In this document: positions 34,682-43,281 of the stretch, piece by piece
Position numbering within the stretch: the stretch's first letter is position 1
Layout of the letters: every line of letters begins with the position of its first letter
Assembly (NCBI GenBank): GCA_019347575.1
Contig: JAHWKY010000003.1
Coordinates: forward strand, 1-64,000
DNA from: Actinomycetota bacterium
GTDB taxonomy: Bacteria > Actinomycetota > Nitriliruptoria > Nitriliruptorales > Nitriliruptoraceae
Direction: 5' to 3'
DNA: 64,000 nt
Made by a program: the position numbers and the translations under genes
Notes under the pieces: generated by a model
What the model saw: the letters and a program-made list of their open reading frames with translations, nothing else
What the model was told of the DNA's origin: nothing
The model's database searches: none

Positions 34682-35170
34682 TCAGCCGTTGATGAGGACG
34701 TCCTCGTCGCGGAGCTGGTCGATCAGGGCGCTCGGTTCGACGTCGCACACGGCGGACAGCGCCCGCACGTCGTCCTGGCGCAGGGTCAGCACACGCCCGT
34801 TGTAGTCACCGCGCTCGAGCTGGATCCGGCGCGTGTAGCGGTTGATCAGGCCGAGGTCCTCCCGGCCCGACGCGGCGTGCTCGAGCCGGGTCAGGTCGAG
34901 GACGGTGCGGGGCAGACCGGCCTCGGAGTCCGGTGGGGCGGCGTGGGTGGGGCGCGGCAGCAGCTCGCTCAGCGGCACGCCGTAGAACCGTGCCAGCTCG
35001 GCGAGCTTGGCGATGGACACGGCGCGGTCCCCCCGCTCGTAGGAACCCACGACCACCGCCTTCCAGGCGCCGCCGGTGCGGGTCTCGATGTCCTGCAAGG
35101 TCAGGTCCTGCTGCTGGCGGATGGCGCGCAGGCGCTCACCGAGCTCCTGCTGGTACGTCGAGGATGCCAA
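34682..35170 (-). CDS. bldD: BldD-like c-di-GMP-responsive transcription regulator
   Basis: 162 residues from TTG 35170, with GGAGGA upstream on the minus strand. The helix-turn-helix (about 10-70) contains WKAVVVGSYERGDRAVSIAK, a near-exact BldD block. The C-terminal domain has R120-G121-D122 and R131-Q132-D133-D134, i.e. the RGD-x8-RQDD c-di-GMP-binding signature complete. In Streptomyces, BldD dimerises around tetrameric c-di-GMP and represses development genes. Here it likely links c-di-GMP to a different regulon. A weak promoter candidate (TTGCTG-17-TACACC) lies at 35235-35207. Confidence 0.9.
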   Translation of the reverse strand: MASSTYQQELGERLRAIRQQQDLTLQDIETRTGGAWKAVVVGSYERGDRAVSIAKLAELARFYGVPLSELLPRPTHAAPPDSEAGLPRTVLDLTRLEHAASGREDLGLINRYTRRIQLERGDYNGRVLTLRQDDVRALSAVCDVEPSALIDQLRDEDVLING

Positions 35171-35296
35171 CGCTGCTCCTCCGGACGGACGATGACACCA
35201 CCACTGGGTGTAGCACCCCTGGGGAGGGCCAGCAACCAGGCACTCCGGACGTGTCGTGTGCGTTCAGCGCACGTCGACTACAGGTGAACGCGCGGG

Positions 35297-35323
35297 TTTG
35301 CACTCGACCCTGACGAGTGCTAG
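35297..35323 (+). promoter_or_regulatory. CIRCE operator 1 upstream of groES
   Basis: Arms TTTGCACTC and GAGTGCTAG around a 9-bp spacer, the HrcA-binding CIRCE layout (consensus arms TTAGCACTC and GAGTGCTAA). The core GCACTC/GAGTGC is perfect. It lies between the -35 and -10 boxes of the candidate groES promoter, so HrcA binding should block RNA polymerase. Confidence 0.8.
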
Positions 35324-35326
35324 CTT
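35298..35326 (+). promoter_or_regulatory. Candidate groES promoter
   Basis: TTGCAC at 35298-35303 and TAGCTT at 35321-35326 with a 17-bp spacer. The promoter overlaps CIRCE 1 fully and is followed at once by CIRCE 2. It is the main content of the 341-bp bldD-groES gap; the leader to groES would be about 180 bp and is GC-rich with no further element recognised. Confidence 0.65.
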
Positions 35327-35353
35327 CTGGCACTACAGGGTGGAGAGTGCCAA
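35327..35353 (+). promoter_or_regulatory. CIRCE operator 2 upstream of groES
   Basis: Arms CTGGCACTA and GAGTGCCAA around a 9-bp spacer; seven of nine left-arm positions match the complement of the right arm. It begins right after the -10 box and covers the likely start site. Two adjacent HrcA sites suggest tight heat-shock control. Confidence 0.7.
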
Positions 35354-35511
35354 CGCGGGGTTCCCGCACCGGGCCGTCGGCTCGGAGGGACCGCGAGGAC
35401 CGCGCTCGCCGAGGGAACCGGGCCGATCGCTGGCCCCGAGGACCTCGCCACCCTCGTAACCCGACCACCGTCCCTGCCCCGCCGGGGACACGACGCTAGG
35501 GAGGATGCACG

Positions 35512-37492
<1,981 letters not shown>

Positions 37493-37513
37493 GTACGAGG
37501 TGCCCACCCACCC

Positions 37514-37541
37514 GCGAGGCCCCGCTCCGGCGGGGCCTCGC
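37514..37541 (+). terminator. Intrinsic-type terminator after groEL
   Basis: A perfect 12-bp stem (GCGAGGCCCCGC with GCGGGGCCTCGC) and a 4-base loop, starting 22 bp after the groEL stop. It lacks a T-run, as is common for high-GC actinobacterial terminators. Confidence 0.75.
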
Positions 37542-37590
37542 TGCGTCGCACCTGTCCTTGCGCGTCTGAGCCGGGGCTTACGCTCCCCGC

Positions 37591-38397
37591 GTGGCAGAGA
37601 CCAAGACCCCGCCCGTGCCGCCCGCCGAACTGGTCGACGGGCTCTCCCTGCCCTCCTGGCGCACCTCCGAGACCATCGGTGCCGCCGAGGAGCAGTGGCG
37701 CAACGGCCTGCTGTGGGCGTACGCGGGCCGCTACGACCGTGCCTGGGCGTGGTGGGACCGCATCACCGACCCCGCCTACGCCGCACGGATACGCGCGGCA
37801 CGCGCACAGACCCTGCGCGACCTCGCCCTGCACGAACGGGCCGAGGCCGAGGATCGCGCCGGGCTCGCGGTCGCGGCGCGGCAGGAGGACCGTGCGGGTC
37901 TGCTGATCGGCTTCGTGGCGGACGCCATCGGGCTGGGCAACGGCCCCGAGGCTCGTCATCGCTTCCGACAGGCCAGCCGTGAGTTAGCGCTGCTGGGCGA
38001 GAGCGTCGATGCCGAGATCGAGCGCATCCGCTTCGGCTGGGTCGCGGCCGAGATCCAGCTGCTCACCGGCGAGGGCGCCACGCTGTCGATGCTCCCCAGC
38101 TTCAGCGACGACCGCGAACAGGTGATGATCCCCGAACGCTACGAGGTCGGGGGCGAGTACCACCTCGCCAAGGGCCTGCTGTTCGCCGGCGTCCTCACCC
38201 GCGACGTCGAGCTGCTCGAGGAGGCCGCGGTCCGCGCCCCGCCGGGCCTCGCCTGGGCCGTCCACCTCGCCCGGGAATCGATGGGGGTCGAAGGTGCGCT
38301 GGCGGAGGCTCGGGCGGCGTGGAAGGAGGTCGTGCCGCCGCCGCGCCACGCTCCCGAGGCGGGGCGGACGTCGACCGCTCTGCGTCTCGCCCGCTGA
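37591..38397 (+). CDS. Hypothetical helical (TPR-like) cytoplasmic protein
   Basis: 268 residues from GTG 37591. No signal or membrane segment. Alternating helices with Ala/Arg/Glu heptads (EEQWRNGLLWAYAGRYDRAW, RAARAQTLRDLALHERAEAE) look like tetratricopeptide or alpha-solenoid repeats, but no known family is recognised. TACGCT at 37579-37584 lies 6 bp before the GTG, so the transcript may be leaderless. Ends 6 bp from the convergent dehydrogenase gene. Confidence 0.75.
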   Translation: MAETKTPPVPPAELVDGLSLPSWRTSETIGAAEEQWRNGLLWAYAGRYDRAWAWWDRITDPAYAARIRAARAQTLRDLALHERAEAEDRAGLAVAARQEDRAGLLIGFVADAIGLGNGPEARHRFRQASRELALLGESVDAEIERIRFGWVAAEIQLLTGEGATLSMLPSFSDDREQVMIPERYEVGGEYHLAKGLLFAGVLTRDVELLEEAAVRAPPGLAWAVHLARESMGVEGALAEARAAWKEVVPPPRHAPEAGRTSTALRLAR

Positions 38398-38403
38398 CTC
38401 GCC

Positions 38404-39306
38404 TCAGCGCAGGTCGCTGGGCTCGTCCAGACGGGAGCCGTCGTCGGCGTAGCGGTACACGCCCCGCCCCACCTTCCGCCCGAGGCGGCCAGCAGCGACC
38501 AGGTTGCGGTGCACGGTCGTGGGGCGGAACCGTTCTCCCAGCGTGTCGGCCAGGTGCTCGAGCACCGCGAGGCGGACGTCGAGGCCCACCAGGTCGGCCA
38601 TCTCCAGAGGCCCCATGGGGTGATTGAGCCCGAGCCGCGCGGCGCGATCGATGTCCTCGGGGCGTGCGACCCCCTCCTCCAGCATGCGGAAGCCCTCGTT
38701 GCCGATGAGCGCGTTCAGACGTGACGTCGCGAAGCCGGGGACGTCCTCGACCCGCACGGTCTGCTTGCCCATCCGCTGAGCGGAGGCTTCGGCTGCGTCC
38801 ATGGTGTCCGTACTGGTCTGCAGACCGCGGATCAGCTCGCACAGCTTCATCTTCGGCACCGGGTTGAAGAAGTGCATGCCGACGCCACGTGAGGGGTCCT
38901 CCAGCGCCGCCACGATCTCGGTGATCGACAGGGCGCTGGTGTTGGTGGCGATCACGGCGTGGTCGGCAGCCGTGGACTCGGCGACGCGGAACACCTCGTG
39001 CTTGACGTCGATGCGCTCCACCACCGCTTCGATGACGAGGCTCGCACCCTCGCAGGCCGTCGCGATGTCCGTGGTCGTCGTCACGCGGTCGGGCACCGCC
39101 GCGGCGTGCTCCGTGGTCACCTTCCCCCGGTCGACACCCGCCTCGAGATCACGCTCGATCGTGCGACGTGCCTGGTCGAGCTGGTCCTGTGACACGTCCG
39201 CGAGCCGGACCTCGGCGTCCGCGACCGCCGCGACGTACGCGATGCCGCGCCCCATCGCGCCGGCGCCGACGATCGCCACCGGGCCGGGCCAGGTGGTGGT
39301 GGTCAT
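38404..39306 (-). CDS. 3-hydroxyacyl-CoA / 3-hydroxybutyryl-CoA dehydrogenase
   Basis: 300 residues. NAD-binding VAIVGAGAMGRGIAYVAAVA; catalytic His and Glu in GVGMHFFNPVPKMKLCELI; C-terminal dimerisation region PGFATSRLNALIGNEGFRML and HPMGPLEMADLVGLDVRLAV. Oxidises 3-hydroxyacyl-CoA in fatty-acid or butyrate metabolism; chain-length preference cannot be read. Its ATG (39306) and G-rich ribosome-binding site lie inside a 65-bp tandem repeat shared with the upstream gene's stop. Confidence 0.93.
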   Translation of the reverse strand: MTTTTWPGPVAIVGAGAMGRGIAYVAAVADAEVRLADVSQDQLDQARRTIERDLEAGVDRGKVTTEHAAAVPDRVTTTTDIATACEGASLVIEAVVERIDVKHEVFRVAESTAADHAVIATNTSALSITEIVAALEDPSRGVGMHFFNPVPKMKLCELIRGLQTSTDTMDAAEASAQRMGKQTVRVEDVPGFATSRLNALIGNEGFRMLEEGVARPEDIDRAARLGLNHPMGPLEMADLVGLDVRLAVLEHLADTLGERFRPTTVHRNLVAAGRLGRKVGRGVYRYADDGSRLDEPSDLR

Positions 39307-39432
39307 GCCTCCCCCCTGGAGGAGGGAGGGGCCGGCGTTGCCGGCCTGGGGGGTGAGGCCTGATGTGTCATGCCTCCCCCCTGGAGGGGGGAGGGGCCGG
39401 CGTTGCCGGCCTGGGGGGTGAGGCCTGATGTG
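39303..39432 (-). repeat. 65-bp tandem repeat (2 copies) carrying start/stop overlaps
   Basis: Copies at 39303-39367 and 39368-39432 differ by one base. Each contains a hairpin GGCCGGC/GCCGGCC and a CCTCCCCC/GGGGGAGG stem. On the minus strand each unit encodes a 22-codon open frame beginning MTHQASPPRP. Its ATG overlaps the preceding stop (ATGA), it has GGGGGAGG near the start, and its TGA overlaps the next ATG. The chain runs from the stop of the upstream membrane protein to the dehydrogenase start. Expression of the tiny frames is unproven. Confidence 0.8.
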
Positions 39433-40353
39433 TCATCCCCGCTCCTGTTCCGTCGCCTCGGAGTCAGCGTAGGCGTGACGTCGGCGACGCCGAGCGGTGA
39501 TGACGAGCGCCGTCGAGGCCAACAGCAGCAGGCCCAGCGCGACGGCGAGCGAGACCCCGCGCTGCCACAGCCACACGGTCGTGGTGAGCTCGACCGCGGC
39601 GTCGGCGATGTCGAGGGCGGCATCCACGCGGTACCCACCGGGGAGCGCCGGAACGTCGAACGGCTGGCGGATCGTGCGAGGTACGCCGGGCAACACGACC
39701 GTCGGCCCGAGCGTGACGTCCACCGCGCGGGTACGCAGCCACGACGTGACCGCGAACCGAGCCGAGGAGACCACCGCTCCTGCCGGCGCGTCCAGGGTGA
39801 CCTCCACGGCCGCGGTGTCGGCACCGGACGGCACCTCGATGTGCGCTCCGACGTCGTCGGATCCGGTCGCGACTCGCACGATCACGGTCGCCGCCACCTC
39901 GACCGCAGGCTCGGTGGCGACGCTCGTAGCCACCACCTGTGCCACGTACCCGCCCGACGCGGTCGCAGGCGGCACCCTCACCGCGAGCGGCAACAGGGCG
40001 CGCTCGCCGGGTCCCAGGTGGAGGGTCGCCGTGGGGAGCTGCAGCCACCGTCCGGCCGAGGGAAGCGCCCCGGCGTCGGCAGGCCGTGGGGCCCCGGCCG
40101 CATCCGCCGCGACGTCCCTCACCGTCAGCGCCAGCTCGAGCCGGAGGTCCCCACCGTTCTCCACATCGAGGTCGAGTCGGCGACTCCGCTGGGGCCCGAG
40201 GTCGACCACGGCGCCAACGGGTGAGATGCGCAGCTCACCGTGCAGCCCACCGTCGTCGTCGACGGCGGCGGGCCCGGGGACCGCCACGCTCGGGGCGGCC
40301 ATGGACATCGACAACAGCATGACGGCGAGCGCGACGGCGCAGCATCGGAACAC
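39433..40353 (-). CDS. Secreted, C-terminally membrane-anchored protein
   Basis: 306 residues from GTG 40353. Signal peptide VFRCCAVALAVMLLSMSMAA; beta-rich extracytoplasmic region with SPVGAVVDLGPQRSRRLDLD and GPGERALLPLAVRVPPATAS (resembling DUF916-type or NPCBM-like beta domains); C-terminal membrane helix VSLAVALGLLLLASTALVIT followed by an RRRRR stop-transfer. Probably presents a beta-sandwich outside the membrane. Function unknown. Divergent from the lipoprotein gene at 40387, with 33 bp between. Confidence 0.75.
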   Translation of the reverse strand: MFRCCAVALAVMLLSMSMAAPSVAVPGPAAVDDDGGLHGELRISPVGAVVDLGPQRSRRLDLDVENGGDLRLELALTVRDVAADAAGAPRPADAGALPSAGRWLQLPTATLHLGPGERALLPLAVRVPPATASGGYVAQVVATSVATEPAVEVAATVIVRVATGSDDVGAHIEVPSGADTAAVEVTLDAPAGAVVSSARFAVTSWLRTRAVDVTLGPTVVLPGVPRTIRQPFDVPALPGGYRVDAALDIADAAVELTTTVWLWQRGVSLAVALGLLLLASTALVITARRRRRHAYADSEATEQERG

Positions 40354-40386
40354 CGCGCGAGCGTAGACCCCACCTACGCTGGGCCC

Positions 40387-41253
40387 GTGCTCACCGATCG
40401 TCGCCCGGCCGCCCTCCTCCTCGTGGTCCTCGCGCTCACCGCGTGCAGTGACCAGGCCGGCTCGGACTCGGACGGCGGCCCCTCCGCGGAGCGCGTCGCC
40501 GCGGTCGCGGCCGCGCGCCAGCAACTCGGACCGCCGGCGGCCGAGCTCGCCTCGGCGGTGACGACCATCGGCAGCAGCCTGCTCGAGGTCTACGCCGACG
40601 GCGACGACCCGAACGAGCGACTGGCGGCGATCGATGGGATCCGTGCGGAGCTCCTGCCCCGCTTGCGTGAGGAGATCGACGGCGCTCGTGACGTCGATCT
40701 CACCGCCGACCCATCCCAGACGGAGGCGATCACGGCCGCCTGGGATGTCCTGATCTCGAACGCCGCCGGCGTCCCGGGTGCCGTGCAGGACGATCTCGAC
40801 CACCTCGAGCGCCTGCTCGAGGCTGAGGTGGCGCTGTTGGAGCTCGCTGAGACGTGGCAGGAGTCGGGCTCGCGCAACGAGCAGATCGCACGCCTCGAGG
40901 CCACGGCTGCGGCGGCAGCCGACCTCGAGACGTCGCTGACACAGCTGCAACAACGGACGGAGTGTTCACGCGCCATCGCGCATCGGTTGGCTGCAGCCCG
41001 CCACGTGAGCGCGGCCTCCACCGAGCTGCGCGACCTCGTCGCCTCGCAACGGGGCAACGAGTTCGACCAGCGACGAGCCGAGCTCGCACAGGATCCGCTC
41101 GGCCTCGGAGCCAGCCTGGCGGACCTCGACGGCGACGACGTGTCGTGCTGGGAGGACGAGTTGCCCACCTCGGTCGCGGTCGGGGCCGTCCTCTCCGCGG
41201 TCGATCGCCTCGAGGCGGCGCTCAACCCGCCCGACGTGACCGATGGGAGCTGA
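40387..41253 (+). CDS. Putative lipoprotein, helical
   Basis: 288 residues from GTG 40387. N-terminus LTDRRPAALLLVVLALTACS is a lipobox signal (LTAC, Cys about 19). The mature part is almost entirely helical with acidic and alanine-rich heptads and two other cysteines (about positions 197 and 253). No family recognised. TACGCT at 40375-40380, seven bases before the GTG, suggests a leaderless transcript. Confidence 0.75.
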   Translation: MLTDRRPAALLLVVLALTACSDQAGSDSDGGPSAERVAAVAAARQQLGPPAAELASAVTTIGSSLLEVYADGDDPNERLAAIDGIRAELLPRLREEIDGARDVDLTADPSQTEAITAAWDVLISNAAGVPGAVQDDLDHLERLLEAEVALLELAETWQESGSRNEQIARLEATAAAAADLETSLTQLQQRTECSRAIAHRLAAARHVSAASTELRDLVASQRGNEFDQRRAELAQDPLGLGASLADLDGDDVSCWEDELPTSVAVGAVLSAVDRLEAALNPPDVTDGS

Positions 41254-41330
41254 CGTCACGGTTCCGTGGGGGCAGCCGGCCCTCTCGGTACGCTCGACCT
41301 GCTCGGAACCGGCAGCGCCACGCCGAGCCG

Positions 41331-41390
41331 GAGTCCCTGACTGGGTGGCTGACCGGGTGGCTGACCCAGTGGCTGACCGAGCGACTGAGC
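41331..41390 (+). repeat. Five-unit 12-bp tandem repeat
   Basis: Units of 12 bp: two identical GGGTGGCTGACC units at 41343-41366, then CAGTGGCTGACC, with degenerate units on each side. The array ends 4 bp before the ATG at 41395 and so lies in its leader. The rest of the 141-bp gap shows only a TACGCT hexamer at 41289-41294, possibly a -10 box. Confidence 0.8.
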
Positions 41391-41394
41391 GGAG

Positions 41395-42654
41395 ATGGAC
41401 GAGGCTGTCATCGACGACGTGACCACGCCCTCGACGCTGCGCGCGGACCTGCCATCGTGGGGCGCGGAGCTCGTGCAGATCCTCCGTGCGCGTCGGGGTG
41501 TGCTCGTGGCGACCGCCATCGCGCTGAGCCTCCTCGGTGTGCTGGTCACGCTCATCGCCCCGGGACTGCTTCCGCCCGAACCGCTCGTCGGGGCTGCCGT
41601 CGGGATCGCGGCAGTGCTGCTCGCGACCGCTGCCGCCGTGGCCGTCGATGCCGGTGACAGCTACGTTCGCGGGCCGCGTCACGTCCGCGCGACGGGCGCG
41701 GTCCTCGCAGGCTGGGTCCCGCCGCCGGGTGGCCCACAGGCGCTCGGGTCGCTCGTCCGCGACCTGAACCGCGCCTACGCGGCGCACGGTGGTCAACGGG
41801 TCTGGTTCGTCCCCACCACGGATGCAGCCGTCGACGTCGTCATCACCGCCGACGCGTTGGCGACCGGTCTGTGTCAGGTCGGGCGCCGGGTCCTGCTCGT
41901 GGATCTGGTCTCGACCGCCGAGGAGGCCGGTATCAGCGACGTGGTGCGGGGCGTCCACTCGCTGGGCGAGGTGGTGCGGTTCGACCCCGAGCTGTTGCTG
42001 GCCCGCGTCGGGACCGGTGCCGAGCCCGAGACCGCTCTGCAGCACGTGTCGGCGGTGATCGATCGTGCGCCCGGTGACGTCGACGTCCTCATCGTGGCGC
42101 TCCCCGCCGTCGATCGTCCCGGCGTGCTCGCCGCCGTGGCGGGGGCGCAGGAGACCTACCTGCTCGCCCGAGCAGGGACCACGGGGCGCGTCGAGCTGCT
42201 CGCCGGACTCGAGGCGCTCGAGTCGTCGGGTACCGAGGTATCGGTCGTGCTTCTCGACGATGCGGCACCAGCGGCTCCCCTCCCGGTCCCACGGTCCTCG
42301 GCGGCGGGGCCGGACGCCGTGACGACGGCCTACGCCCAGGAGGGGGAGCTCGATCACGTCCCCTCCTCGGGAGCGTCGGTCGAGATCGCGCCGGCGCCCG
42401 TGACTGGTGAGGCGGACGTGGTGGTACCGGACGTCCCCGCCGCTCCCGGCGCACCCACCGCGGACGAGGGCGTCGTGGAGCCGGAACCGGCGAGCCCACC
42501 CGAGGGCCCCCCGCGGTCGACCGGGGCCGATGCCCTGTTGGAGCTGGACGCGGCGCCCGCCCCCGCGGATCGGTTCCGGACCGCGGTGGCGCTGGAGGCG
42601 CTCGCACAGGACCACTGGCGCCCCGACACCGAGCGCCACCACGACGGAACCTAG
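41395..42654 (+). CDS. Membrane protein with Rossmann-like domain, unknown role
   Basis: 419 residues from ATG 41395; GGAG abuts the ATG with no spacer, so the true start is uncertain. Two membrane helices (about 36-58 VLVATAIALSLLGVLVTLIA and 66-85 LVGAAVGIAAVLLATAAAV) precede a domain with QVGRRVLLVDLVSTAEEAG and GDVDVLIVALPAVDRPGVLA that recalls the P-loop fold of Wzz/BY-kinase-type polysaccharide proteins. No Walker A motif is visible, so it would not be an active kinase. The C-terminal third is Pro/Ala/Glu-rich and disordered. Confidence 0.7.
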   Translation: MDEAVIDDVTTPSTLRADLPSWGAELVQILRARRGVLVATAIALSLLGVLVTLIAPGLLPPEPLVGAAVGIAAVLLATAAAVAVDAGDSYVRGPRHVRATGAVLAGWVPPPGGPQALGSLVRDLNRAYAAHGGQRVWFVPTTDAAVDVVITADALATGLCQVGRRVLLVDLVSTAEEAGISDVVRGVHSLGEVVRFDPELLLARVGTGAEPETALQHVSAVIDRAPGDVDVLIVALPAVDRPGVLAAVAGAQETYLLARAGTTGRVELLAGLEALESSGTEVSVVLLDDAAPAAPLPVPRSSAAGPDAVTTAYAQEGELDHVPSSGASVEIAPAPVTGEADVVVPDVPAAPGAPTADEGVVEPEPASPPEGPPRSTGADALLELDAAPAPADRFRTAVALEALAQDHWRPDTERHHDGT

Positions 42655-42700
42655 GGCACCTTGGTGGCCTAGGCGCGCTACCCGCGAACCGAGGGCTTCC

Positions 42701-43252
42701 CTGTCCCGCATCCGCATCGGCCTGCTCGCGATCCCGGTTGTGATCGCCTTCGCGGCCTGCTCGGACGACGGAGGCGAGCACCGTTGGCGTGACGCGCGCA
42801 TCACCGCTCCGGACGGTTGGGTGGTCCACGAGGAGGCGGCGACCCACTTCGCCCTCACCGACGCCCCGCTGGGTACCGGCGAGGAACCAGGCCCCGGAGT
42901 CGTCGGGGCGTTCTTCACCTACGAGCCCTCGACGACGCCCGATGACTGGCGTGAGCTTGCGTCGGATCAGGGCTGGGCGATCCTCGAGGATGAGGCCATC
43001 GAGGTCGGCGGGGTCCCCGCCACGCGGCTCGTCATCGACCAGTCCGAGCAGCAGGTGCCGACCCGGGAGATGGTGGTGGTGATCCCTTCCAAGGGGATCG
43101 TGGTGCTCTTCCAGCCGACGCCGACGGTGGACCAGACGGACGGGGTCGAGCGTTTCGAACGCTGGCGAGCCACCTTCGACACGATCCTGTCGGACCTGAG
43201 GTTCGGGGCGCCGGTTCGTGACGGAGCGCTCGCGCGGGGGGGCGAGCGGTAG
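42701..43252 (+). CDS. Putative lipoprotein, possible CTG start
   Basis: The frame encodes SRIRIGLLAIPVVIAFAACS, a clear lipobox signal peptide, then a beta-rich domain of about 160 residues with VVVIPSKGIVVLFQPTPTVD. No ATG, GTG or TTG lies between the upstream frame and the signal peptide. CTG at 42701 has GAGGG 5 bp before it and is the best candidate start (183 residues). Otherwise the signal would be internal to a longer product. Function unknown. Confidence 0.6.
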   Translation: MSRIRIGLLAIPVVIAFAACSDDGGEHRWRDARITAPDGWVVHEEAATHFALTDAPLGTGEEPGPGVVGAFFTYEPSTTPDDWRELASDQGWAILEDEAIEVGGVPATRLVIDQSEQQVPTREMVVVIPSKGIVVLFQPTPTVDQTDGVERFERWRATFDTILSDLRFGAPVRDGALARGGER

Positions 43253-43281
43253 CGTGGCCGCGTTCCGTGGGAGGTGGGACG

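Noticed and set aside
40354-40953. Upstream extension of the minus-strand membrane protein (start at 40953)
   Set aside because: It would overlap the lipoprotein gene on the other strand and put the signal peptide 200 residues inside the protein. GTG 40353 gives a proper N-terminal signal.
41341-41400. Peptide-coding repeat (LTGWLTGWLTQ in one frame)
   Set aside because: No start, ribosome-binding site or supported gene uses that frame; it is a by-product of the 12-bp DNA repeat.
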